Part shown: positions 56,141-64,000 of the stretch, piece after piece
Position numbering within the stretch: the first letter of the stretch is position 1
Layout: each line of letters starts with the position of its first letter
Program-made: the position numbers and the translations under genes
The notes under the pieces: generated by a model
Told to the model about the DNA's origin: nothing
The model's input: the letters and a program-made list of their open reading frames with translations, nothing else
The model's database searches: none
Assembly: GCA_963932145.1 (NCBI GenBank)
Contig: OZ010574.1
Location: 65,043,896-65,107,895 of the forward strand
Source of the DNA: Acanthosepion lycidas
Lineage: Eukaryota > Mollusca > Cephalopoda > Sepiida > Sepiidae
Direction of reading: 5' to 3'
Length of the DNA: 64,000 bases

Positions 56141-56242
56141 TTAGGTTGGTGCAAAAATAATGACGTAATAATGTTGTTTTCTGACGTTAAAAAATACGTC
56201 AAAAAACGACATTATTACGTCGTTATTTTTGCACCAACCTAA
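56141..56242. mobile_element. Mariner MITE, 102 bp, subfamily 2
   Basis: 47 bp inverted repeats with three or so mismatches around TAAAAAAT. TA at both ends. It has an extra 'tgacgtaataat' block in each arm compared with subfamily 1. Confidence 0.92.
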
Positions 56243-56369
56243 TATTATTTCTGTCTGTTTTTACCCATGTGAACATGAAGCCATTTCTGCTGGTATGATG
56301 TGAGTGCTCCACACTTGAGTTTTCAGATTGATGTTTCATTTTTGTAGCAATTTGCAGTGTTGGGTGAAA

Positions 56370-56510
56370 CTACATATAGAACAGCTTATGGATGGCAGAA
56401 TGAAGAATGGGAGGGATGATAAGAGGACAAACCTTGCTTAGAACTACAAAGGACAGGAAGCTGTGGCAAGCTATAATCAACCACATTTGGAAGGTACATA
56501 ACATATGTTT
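56370..56510 (+). mobile_element. LINE-A 3' end fragment
   Basis: 'ctacaaaggacaggaagctg' and 'ggcaagctataatcaaccac' match the LINE-A end (WRAMI region). Confidence 0.55.
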
Positions 56511-56519
56511 CTATTATTT

Positions 56520-56770
56520 GGTGCTGCTTTTCATGAGTTCATAAGTTTCAAAGAAGTGTGGTCTTCACCAAAGCCTATAGGTTTCAATCGTTCAAAGCCA
56601 TTTTTTGCTATTGATCTTAGAAAGCAGTTATATACTGGTGACAGTTTAGATGTTTCTGAGAGGGTTTAGCACCATACATGACATTTATATGAAAGTTTTG
56701 ACCTGACAAGGATATTTAAGGACATGATTTGAATTTTTAGGTGTTAGTATTTTGGTTTTGTAATGATTTG
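56520..56770 (-). mobile_element. LINE-B fragment
   Basis: 'atagtttcaatcgttcaaagc'-like and 'acagtttagatgtttctga' blocks match 55600-55690. Confidence 0.55.
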
Positions 56771-56789
56771 CACTGTTGGACAAAAGTAT

Positions 56790-57170
56790 CTTTAGCCTAT
56801 TCTATGTTCAATTTCATTATCTCCTCCCTTGGAAAAGGCATGAATCTATCTCTTCTCCCACTAGCTAGAAGTTAAAAAGCAGGGTGGACTAAGCTCTCTT
56901 GTTTTGAGTAGGAAACCATTCTAAGAGAAAGAAGACTCACAATTCCAAAACGACTTTACTATCTTTCTCAAAAATGCATGTTACTTCACAGATTAAAAAA
57001 CAAAAGGACTCTGCAGAGAGCCATGATCACCTGAAGAAGGAAAATTTTGAATTCCAGACCAATAAGAAGGTAATAGAAAACTAAGATGTCATGGCAATTC
57101 AGAGATAAAGGAATATGTGGAGAGTCATCATCGCCTATATCTTGAAAGGAGATGGAATTTAACAAATAAA
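56790..57170 (+). mobile_element. SINE body with LINE-A 3' tail, third copy
   Basis: SINE body to about 56935 ('ttggaaaaggcatgaatcta', 'gaccattctaagagaaag'-like end), then LINE-A C-terminal codons twice ('gagagccatgatcacctga', 'tggagagtcatcatcgccta'). Confidence 0.55.
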
Positions 57171-57274
57171 AATCTCTTTTTGTTTGGACTGAGAATCTTT
57201 TAGCAGCTCCTCCTCATGTTTAAATAATGTTCCCTGATAATGTTGAAATATTCATTGTTTATTACAAGCCATAA

Positions 57275-57731
57275 ATCAGACATCCTGGGTATGATGATAA
57301 ACTACATCCAACAGCAAGGCCTCTGATCAGAAGGCTTTGAGGAGCATGGAACCTCCTCTTAATTGCTGGTCTTACCAGGTCCACCCTGACACGGGGTAGT
57401 AGCACCTGTTAGGGTCCCAGCTATAGACAAATAGTTAACCCAGAAACTGAGGTAAAAGGCATTATAAAAGTCTAAAAATAGGTTTTAATACCAGAAATAC
57501 TTTGTAAAAAATTATTACCTGAAATAAATTTTTGAAGGAAAAAAAAAAGTATTACCAGCAATATGTTTTTGAAAACAACTATTACCAGCTCTACGTTTTT
57601 GAAAAAATATTACCAGCTATACATTTTTGAGGAAAAAAATATTAACAGAAATAGATTTTTGGCTAAACAAAAATATTACCAGAAAAAAAAATAGTTGTCG
57701 GCATTAAATGACCTACTGAGGTTGGTATGCC
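57275..57731 (+). mobile_element. Minisatellite-bearing retroelement, near-complete short copy
   Basis: Head 'cctgggtatgatgataaact', 'tccaacagcaaggcctctga', body 'tcttaattgctggtcttacc' and 'gcacctgttagggtcccag', then about seven degenerate 30 bp units ('attaccagc(a/t)at(a)' and 'tttttgaa'), and the stem-loop 57700-57731 with a (AAACC)n tail. This is the clearest full-length organisation. Confidence 0.8.
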
Positions 57732-57769
57732 ATAAACCAAACCAAACCAAACCATAAATCAGTTTTCAG

Positions 57770-58600
57770 ACTGGAAACTTTCTGACATTGACTCAACAAT
57801 TAAATAGACAATTTGCTTATATTTTTTTCAAAGAATTTTTATATTTTTATGATAAATCTTATTTTTTTGCATAAAGGCAGACACACATACAATATATCTA
57901 TCAGGCAGATGACATTATTTAAAATATCTGGAAAGTGTTTTAACAGATAATAGAACATCTGACCCAGAAGTTCAAATTCATTCCAAACATAGGGACATAG
58001 AATTTAAATGTCTGTTGCTTAGTTGGGTAAGACTGTGTGACTTCTATCAGTGGTGACATCATTCTGTTTGTATCTTAATGTCACACAGTCAAAATAATAT
58101 AAAAATTTAAAACTAAAGTAACATTAAGTTATTATACATTGGGACATAGTTTCTTGTTTACTCAATTCAGAATAGGAATAATATTGATACTATGGAGAGT
58201 GATTACCAAATGCCTCATAGGTGTGTCAGAAGAGGATAGCAGGTGGGGCAGAATGATTGAAAGACAATCAAAAATTTAGATACAGATACAAAAAGTTTTT
58301 GCATTATATCAAGTATTAAGAATATAGTAACTAGGTTCTTCAAATTGGAGGAGAGAGTTATCAATGATCTTCCTTTTAACCCTCTCTCTGTTTTCTTTTT
58401 TTTATTTTTAAATGTAATGTACTTTTTATCACATAAAATCTAGTGAAGCACAAGCAAATTTTCATTCTGAAAATGCAGCCCAGAGAGAAAAATTTGGGTA
58501 CCACTGCTATAGAGGATGCATGATCATATTGAGAACACATCTTTCACAGGCCATTAATGGAAGCCAAACTAATATTATGCAGCATCCTCCAAATTATAAT
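57770..58600. other. No recognisable gene
   Basis: AT-rich. Nothing identified. Confidence 0.45.
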
Positions 58601-58620
58601 ATTTGTTTTTTCTTTTTCAG

Positions 58621-58800
58621 ACATATTAGGAGCAATAACATGGCAGCATCTAATCAGACAGAGGAAATTAAAATCTGTGCCATATATATGAATTTGAATT
58701 CCCTAGACTAATATATCTAAGACATCATTGGTAAAAAGACTAACCAGCACCTTTATGACACTAAGGACTTGTTAAATACAGCCATTATAGAGACAAAGCT
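58621..58800 (+). mobile_element. LINE endonuclease N-terminal fragment
   Basis: Codons EEIKICAIYMNLNSLD are followed after stops by DTKDLLNTAIIETKLT. The IxETKL motif is the catalytic Glu region of apurinic-type LINE endonucleases, and the preceding 'xIxxxNxN' strand fits. A dead 5' fragment. Confidence 0.5.
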
Positions 58801-58984
58801 AACATAAATGAGAATCATAATTTTTTTTCAGACAGATGTCATCTTACTGTTATTGCTATTATACAAACTTATATGGCATTCGGACTTTTCCATTAACACT
58901 AAGACAAGATTTGATTGTGTGAAAAAATTACAGTATGATAATGGCTCTCCTTAAATGTAATGCTTATGGTCAAATTGCATTGAC

Positions 58985-59109
58985 AACAATGTTGAGTTCA
59001 GTCATTACTTAGTTTTCCCAAGCAGTTCTCCATCTAAGTACTGTAAGTGACCTCCTACAATCCAAAATATGTTTTAGATTTAAGTAACCCAGATTGGGTT
59101 GATAAGACA
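58985..59109. repeat. Possible 5S-like fragment (-) and 3' stem-loop (+)
   Basis: 58998-59043 resembles part of 5S rRNA on the minus strand ('tttcccaagcag', 'ccatctaagtactg'). 59072-59109 resembles the shared stem-loop (AACCC...GGGTT). Both diverged. Confidence 0.35.
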
Positions 59110-59199
59110 TAAAAAATCAAATCTCAAACATATCAACACTGAATGAGAATCATCTGGTCTGGGTATGCAGGCACTTTCCTCTTTTATCATTTGAGTCTT

Positions 59200-59760
59200 C
59201 TTTCTTTCTTTTATTTACTGTATCCCTTCAGGGTGTGGGTGATCATGACTCTCCACAACTTCCCATCCTTCGTATATTTATCTTAATATCCCACCTAGTC
59301 CCTGTTCTGCCATCCCTTCACAAAAGTTCATTTGGTAGCTTATTTGTTATTTATTTCACTCCACTCCTCTTGTCCTGTGAGTGTCAACTTCTCCAAGCCC
59401 TCTTTCCTCATTATGCATTGCAGAAATTTCAAGTCTCTCTTTCTGATTCTATGTCTTCTTTTTGTTTCCATTTTCCTTAAAACGTTCTCATTGCTCACAT
59501 ATTCTGCCTATAGTATTCTCAGTATGTTTCTGTAGAATAACATCTCTATTGCTTCAAGTTTCTTTTTCATCTATGTTCAAATTATCCTGCATTCACTGCT
59601 ATATAGGAGGACTGATATTACATAGCAGTTCAGTACTCAGCATCTCTTCTCTCAAGTCTCTTCTTCATCTCTGAGAGGATTGTCCAGCATTTACTGCCAG
59701 GTAGGAGGACTGATATTACAAAGCATTCCAGTATGTTTATCTTTGTTCCTAATGTGATTT
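59200..59760 (-). mobile_element. LINE-A C-terminal fragment
   Basis: The minus strand carries the 3' end (59220-59260), the KEGL/AMHNEER region (59400) and NVREQ-like codons (59490) in LINE-A order. A partial duplication occurs at 59640-59720. Confidence 0.65.
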
Positions 59761-59839
59761 TTCTGTTTCTTTATACTTTGCTTAGCTTTTGAACACTGAA
59801 TGAAAATCATCTAGTCTGGGCATGTAGTCACTTTTCTCT

Positions 59840-60057
59840 TTTGTCATTTGAGTCTTCTTTCTTTTACGCAATGTATCTCATCCCTGTTCTGCCATCCATT
59901 TACACAAACTCACTAAGTACGTTATTTGCTGTTTTTGTCTGCCCCTCTTGTTCTGTGAGTGACAAATTCTCCAAAAACTCATTGCATAAATTTCAACTTT
60001 CTGAATTTATGCATAAGTATTCTTTTAGTCTCCATTTTCCTTAAAAAGGTTGAAATT
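59840..60057 (-). mobile_element. LINE-A fragment, split by a SINE
   Basis: Same family, continuing beyond the SINE at 60426. Confidence 0.6.
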
Positions 60058-60065
60058 CTCACATG

Positions 60066-60425
60066 CCCCTGCTCCTATAAGAAAATAGCTCAAATTATTC
60101 ATCTAAGAACCTTTTTCAACATTAAACGATCCACCTGGGTGAGAGGCATGGTGGTATTATGGATAGTGGCTTGGATTGAGGAATATGAGAACCGAATTCA
60201 AATTCCAGTTGAATCCATTACATTCACTTACGTGATAATACTCTTGGAAAAGGTATGAATGCTATTTTTCTCTCCAAATAGCAGGACAGACCAGGTTCTG
60301 TAGTCTTGGATGGCAACTGGTCTACTGCAGAAAGAAATGTCAACCTACTGCAGGAAAAAATCTGCCTCATCAGTAATGTATTGAAAAATGTTGATTTGCC
60401 ATAAAACAGATCCCATCAATCAATG
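60066..60425 (+). mobile_element. tRNA-derived SINE with 8 bp target duplication
   Basis: CTCACATG at 60058-60065 and again at 60426-60433 flanks the insertion within LINE-A. From about 60136: 'ggcatggtggtattatgg' (A box region), 'gaattcaaattccagttg' (B box) and the body ('cattcacttacgtgataata', 'aaaggtatgaatgc', 'gatggcaactggtctactgc'), then 'ctgcctcatcagtaatg' and a 'tgatttgccataaaacag' tail. The first 70 bp are unassigned. Confidence 0.75.
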
Positions 60426-60695
60426 CTCACATGTTTGGTTTATGGTATTTTCAGCATCCTTCTGTGGAACCACATCTCTGTTGATTCAAGTCTTTTTTTT
60501 TCATCCACAAGGAAATTGTCCTGCATTCAGTGCCATATTGGAGGACTGGTATTACATAGCAGTTCAGCACTCTTTGTTCTTAATTAAATTTTGTTGTTTC
60601 TTTATAATTTCTTTAACTTCTGGAAGGCATCTTCAGCTATTCCAATGTGCCTTAAGATTTCCATGTCACATTTATAGTTCTATGATATTGAACAA
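60426..60695 (-). mobile_element. LINE-A fragment, second half of the split copy
   Basis: Minus-strand codons for RRMLKIP-like and HMEILRHIGI blocks, continuing the copy at 59840-60057. Confidence 0.6.
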
Positions 60696-60794
60696 TATTT
60701 AGGAATTCTCCTACAAGGAGATAATGTGACACAAGTCCTTTTTACATGGGTGATAATTTCAAAAAAACCTTAAAGAGTAGCCTTGACTGTGTTA

Positions 60795-60889
60795 TTAGGT
60801 TGGTGCAAAAATAATGACGTAATAATGTCGTTTTTTGACGTAACGTCAAAAAACGACATTATTACGTCATTATTTTTGCACCAACCTAA
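60795..60889. mobile_element. Mariner MITE, 95 bp, perfect palindrome
   Basis: Both 47 bp arms are identical inverted repeats around a single A. TA duplications at 60793-60794 and 60890-60891. Subfamily 2. It ends 73 bp before the putative exon. Confidence 0.95.
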
Positions 60890-60962
60890 TACCTACATTG
60901 TATTAGAATTCTGCTTGTCCCTTAATTAGCATGTGCATTACACTACACATCATTAATTCAAG

Positions 60963-61265
60963 GATCAGCTCCAAAACACCTTGTTGAGAAATCGTTCAGG
61001 TCAATTGAGACAGAAACTGCAGAAAGAACAAATTGGAGATCAGTCCATGAATAAACATCCTTTGAAAAAACCCAGAAGACAAATAGAAGAGAAGAGAGCT
61101 GAAAGAAATGCCAGAACCCCTCCACCCCCTGAACCTTACCATGTGGTGGCTTCTGATCCAACATACGACTCATTTCACACAGAAGGAAATAATAATGAGC
61201 ATTCCAGTACTTGTCAACAAGTTCCATCAATGATGATGAAGTTACACTCTGCCAATACCTCATAA
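60963..61265 (+). CDS. Putative terminal exon of an unidentified host gene
   Basis: The frame is open from the AG at 60961-60962, preceded by 'tcattaattcaag' (a plausible if pyrimidine-poor acceptor), to a TAA at 61263-61265. It gives about 100 residues with no in-frame Met near the 5' end, so I read it as the last exon of a larger gene. The protein has a basic, polar N-terminal half (LRQKLQKEQIGDQSMNKH, RRQIEEKRAERNAR), then PPPPEP, YHVV, DPTYDSFHTE and a Ser/Thr/Asn-rich end. It could be a cytoplasmic tail: YHVV and YDSF fit the YxxPhi sorting pattern. No family recognised. AATAAA lies at 61337-61342. GC content and complexity exceed those of the surroundings. No other exon of this gene was found. 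Confidence 0.55.
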   Translation, partial: DQLQNTLLRNRSGQLRQKLQKEQIGDQSMNKHPLKKPRRQIEEKRAERNARTPPPPEPYHVVASDPTYDSFHTEGNNNEHSSTCQQVPSMMMKLHSANTS

Positions 61266-61775
61266 ATAATGAACTGTTCCATTTTGATCTCCAAGAAAGA
61301 CAGAAAAGATATATCAGATACGTTTTATTTTTCAGTAATAAAAAGAAACAAACACCCTCATAAAGAACTTTTGATCATAAGGTAAGGTCAGAGACACTGT
61401 TTGGTTTCAATTAAACAAAAAAAAAAAAAAGAGAATGTGTTTCAGTGAAATGAAAAAGAATTTTTCAGTTCTAAAACTTTTCATTTGTACCCTCTTAGAT
61501 CTTTACATAATAACCAGCATTCAGACTGATGATTGCCATTTTAATCTTTTAGACAATACCTCAAATAATGAACTATTCCATTTTGTTCATTAGAAAAGAT
61601 AGAAAAGACATATCAGAGACACTGTTTTTGGTTTCAGTAAGAAAAAGAAGGAAAGAGAAGATAGAGGAGGTGTTAACACTCTGGTGTTTTAAATGAAATG
61701 AAACAATTCTGTTATAATTTTTTTCATTTGTACCCTCTTACTTCTTTACATAATAACCTGCATTCATTCTTACAA
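61253..61775 (+). repeat. Tandem duplication of the exon end and 3' flank
   Basis: Unit 1 (61253-61553) and unit 2 (61554-61775) share 'caatacctca', 'aataatgaact', 'gaaaaga(t/c)atatcaga', 'agacactgttt' and 'tttgtaccctctta', 'tctttacataataacc'. Unit 2 is shorter and lacks the TA that completes the TAA stop. AATAAA of unit 1 is changed in unit 2. Confidence 0.8.
61337..61342 (+). promoter_or_regulatory. Candidate polyadenylation signal
   Basis: AATAAA 72 bp after the stop codon of the putative exon. Confidence 0.4.
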
Positions 61776-62320
61776 TAGTTATTCCAATATTTAAAGATGT
61801 ATATTTTGCTAAAGTTGTTAAGCTTAAATATTTAACAATAGAATAGGGTTATTTTTATATGTATTTTATTGTTGTAGAGCACACAAGTAAATTATTCAAT
61901 CATTAATTTAATAATTATAATTCATCAAAATTTAAGTAGCAAAATCATGAGCATCACTAGTATTATTTAATGTTGTAACTCCTGTGTTGAGTTTTCCTTG
62001 TAAAAATTAATTAAAATAGAAAGTTTTCAGTGGATGTTTAAAAATGTTGAATATTTTTACAAATCATCTCATAAGAATATTCAATGAATGTAATATATAA
62101 ATGTATTAAAAGATTTTAATGATTTAAAAGTTTGTGAAATATCTTCATGCTGTACTTTTATCAAATGCTTTCGTGTCATTTAATCACAGAAATTACATTT
62201 CCGGTTCCTTACTCTAATAAAGCCACATTATTCTTCTCCCTATTTCCGATCTAATTCTGCTGTGAGCTGTATTCATTAGAACACTAATTATTTGTTTTGT
62301 TATGTAGTTCATCAAGCTGA
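61776..62320. other. No recognisable feature
   Basis: AT-rich. Nothing identified. Confidence 0.5.
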
Positions 62321-62324
62321 TTGT

Positions 62325-62582
62325 TCAAAGACATTCACATTCATTTGCACCCCGTTTCTTGGATAATGCTTTGAAAATCGATCTCTTTAGATCTGATATT
62401 TCAAAGTTATCATATATTTCATTTATCCCCACGTCAATTTGCAAATCATCTTGTACTGTCAATATCTCTATGACAATCTCACCTGCTGCTTTGTTTCTTG
62501 TCATCTTGGCCATTATTGTTCTTAGATCGGATTTTATTATCATAGGTAATTCCATTCTTTTGTGTGACATATGTTTCTCCAT
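62325..62582 (-). pseudogene. LINE-A reverse transcriptase fragment
   Basis: The minus-strand frame reads MAKMTRNKAAGEIVIEILTV, then QIDVGINEIYDNFEISDLKR, SIFKALSKKRGANECE. This is the start of the RT domain (KATGPDEIVIE..., INEIYD, SIFIALPKKPGANECE). Two or three residues around the GPDE site are missing. 5' and 3' truncated. Confidence 0.8.
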
Positions 62583-62624
62583 TTGTTATGTAAGAATTAT
62601 CTGATCTTATTCATTCTATCATTG

Positions 62625-62730
62625 CTGTCTTCTATGTGCTGTGTCCATTCAGGACATAGGCAATCATGGCTCTCCACAATTTCTTGCTTTTTGTAGGGCT
62701 TAATAAATTTCCTCTATGGGTTCTTTCTTT
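62625..62730 (-). mobile_element. LINE-A 3' end fragment
   Basis: A second LINE-A end ('ttcaggacataggcaatcat') immediately beside the next copy. Confidence 0.6.
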
Positions 62731-63650
62731 CTATGTGCCATGTCCTTTCAGGACGTAGTCAATCATGGCTCTCCACCTCCCTCTATCGCTTGCAGCTCTC
62801 AAGTTCCTTCCCTCTGCCACCTTTCCTAGACCACGTTCCGTCATCCACTTGCTTAAGTTCTCCAGGTATGTCACGCGTTGTTTTCCCTTGTCTCTCTTTC
62901 CCTCTATTCGACCCGTGAGTATCATATTCTCCAGGCCCTCCTTCCTCATTATGTGTCGCAGAAACTTCAACTGCCTCTTCCTGATGTTAAGTATAAGCCT
63001 CCTCCTTGTTTGCATTCTCTCTAAGACCTCATTATTATTCACACGCTTGGTCCATGATATCCTTAGCATCCTTCTGTAGAACCATATCTCCATCACCTCG
63101 AGTCCCTTCCTCTTTGAGGAAATTGTTCAGCATTCGCTGCCATAAAGAAAGATAGATGTCATGTAACAGCTCACTATTCTTTTACTCGTTACTAAAGAAA
63201 TCTTCCTGTGTTGCAATACTCTACCCAGATTTTGGAATGCATCCCAATGTCTATGGATCTCAGTGTCGTATTTACTGTCCTCTGTCAGAACGCTTCCCAG
63301 ATATTTAAACCTCTATGTCTGCTTGATTCTAATGTTCCTGACCTACAAATAGCATTTTGGGCCCATTCTTTTTCTGATGACCATGCATTCTGTTTTCTTG
63401 TAGTCTATGCTTAGTCCCTTCTTCACACTGTCTGTCGTTACTTTCCGTAGGAGATTTTGTAATTTCTGTTTCCATATCTGCTATCAGTACTGGTGTCATA
63501 CAACCTGTTCTCTGTTAAAACACTTCCCAGATAATTAAATGTACTTGTTTGATTTTGGTATCTCCAGTTTCTAATTTGTATACTGAGCTGTTCTTTTGCT
63601 AACAACCATGGATTATGTCTTCTTGTATATCTTTTTTTTCTTCTCATTTT
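62731..63650 (-). mobile_element. LINE-A C-terminal region, best copy
   Basis: A 121-codon frame (63096-62731) reads MMEIWFYRRMLRISWTKRVN, NNEVLERMQTRRRLILNIRK, RQLKFLRHIMRKEGLENMIL and TGRIEGKRDKGKQ...WRAMIDYVLKGHG and stays open to the end. Upstream (63647-63438) IQIRNWRYQNQTSTFNYLGS and VLTENR give the preceding block. This is the C-terminal part, after the RT, of an endonuclease-RT non-LTR retrotransposon. GC and openness suggest the youngest LINE-A copy here. Confidence 0.85.
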
Positions 63651-63689
63651 TTTCAGTTCTTGTACTTTCCTTTCTGCATTGGCTATCAG

Positions 63690-63960
63690 TACTTTTTCTT
63701 ATTCCATGATAATCATTTTTCCATTGTACTTTAAACATCCTGGTGAAAATTGGGTTGTTTTCAGTCCTTTTATTCCATTTGTCAAGCCCTATATAAATTC
63801 ATCTATACAGACCTTCCAGTATTTCACTACTATTGTTCATTTATCACTTCAGTCCCAAAGTTATCTGCAACTGTCAACATCTCAATGACAATTTCATTTA
63901 TTCTGCTTCTTTGTTCATTTTGGTTATTCTTTCTTCAGATTTTACAAAGATAAAGTGATA
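63690..63960 (-). mobile_element. LINE-A RT fragment at window end
   Basis: Minus-strand codons NEIVIEMLTVADNFGTEVIN match the RT start at 62540-62450. The element may continue past 64000. Confidence 0.6.
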
Positions 63961-64000
63961 TGATTTTCGGAGAATCAAACAGCCTTCTGCTGGATTTAAG

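Noticed and set aside
58602..58712. A host exon after the strong acceptor 'ttttttctttttcag' at 58606-58620
   Set aside because: Downstream codons lead into an IxETKL-type LINE endonuclease motif after stops, so it is better explained as a LINE 5' fragment.

Overview
The window looks like intergenic or intronic DNA from an AT-rich, repeat-dense invertebrate genome. A mollusc, most likely a cephalopod such as an octopus, is my inference from the repeats: many tRNA-headed SINEs, decayed LINEs, Penelope-like elements, mariner-type MITEs and long (TA)n tracts. There are no bacterial-style genes, CRISPR arrays, riboswitches or functional rRNA/tRNA genes. Only one stretch looks like host coding sequence, a putative terminal exon at about 60963-61265 on the + strand. 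Nearly every other open frame is a broken retroelement fragment or chance.

Layout. 1-6000: a minus copy of a minisatellite-bearing element, a LINE-A 3' end, a GIY-YIG endonuclease remnant, a composite 5S rRNA-tRNA SINE, a tRNA SINE and LINE-B. 6000-7300: little. 7300-10250: a Penelope-like RT/GIY-YIG element with hammerhead-like motifs on both sides, broken by (TA)n tracts and small inverted-repeat elements. 10350-10760: an IS630/Tc1-mariner-type transposase pseudogene. 11600-17135: LINE-C, then one LINE-D copy split by a 2 kb internally deleted Copia-order LTR retrotransposon and by a candidate 738 bp solo LTR. 17140-23550: LINE fragments, a mariner MITE inside LINE-C and tandem repeats. 23590-25400: a second Penelope-like element. 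25585-31200: SINEs and mostly featureless DNA. 32070-36500: LINE-D, LINE-B and LINE-A fragments. 38560-39960: the minisatellite-bearing element with 22 copies of a 34 bp unit. 40035-46740: LINE-D copies, a pyrimidine-rich array, a MITE and a SINE. 47819-49045: a GC-richer array of units of about 320 bp. 49760-57760: SINEs, LINEs, a second 5S-tRNA SINE, MITEs and more minisatellite elements. 58620-64000: LINE-A fragments around the putative host exon, whose stop-codon region is duplicated.

Relationships. Several short retroelements with different 5' heads (tRNA-like, 5S plus tRNA, or the minisatellite element's own head) share a 3' stem-loop ending in a GGCAT/ATGCC stem, and one copy shows compensatory changes. 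Other SINE copies run into sequence matching the 3' end of LINE-A. This suggests non-autonomous elements that exchange heads and tails and depend on resident LINEs. Family names LINE-A to LINE-E are local labels. All family calls come from reading protein motifs, without database searches.
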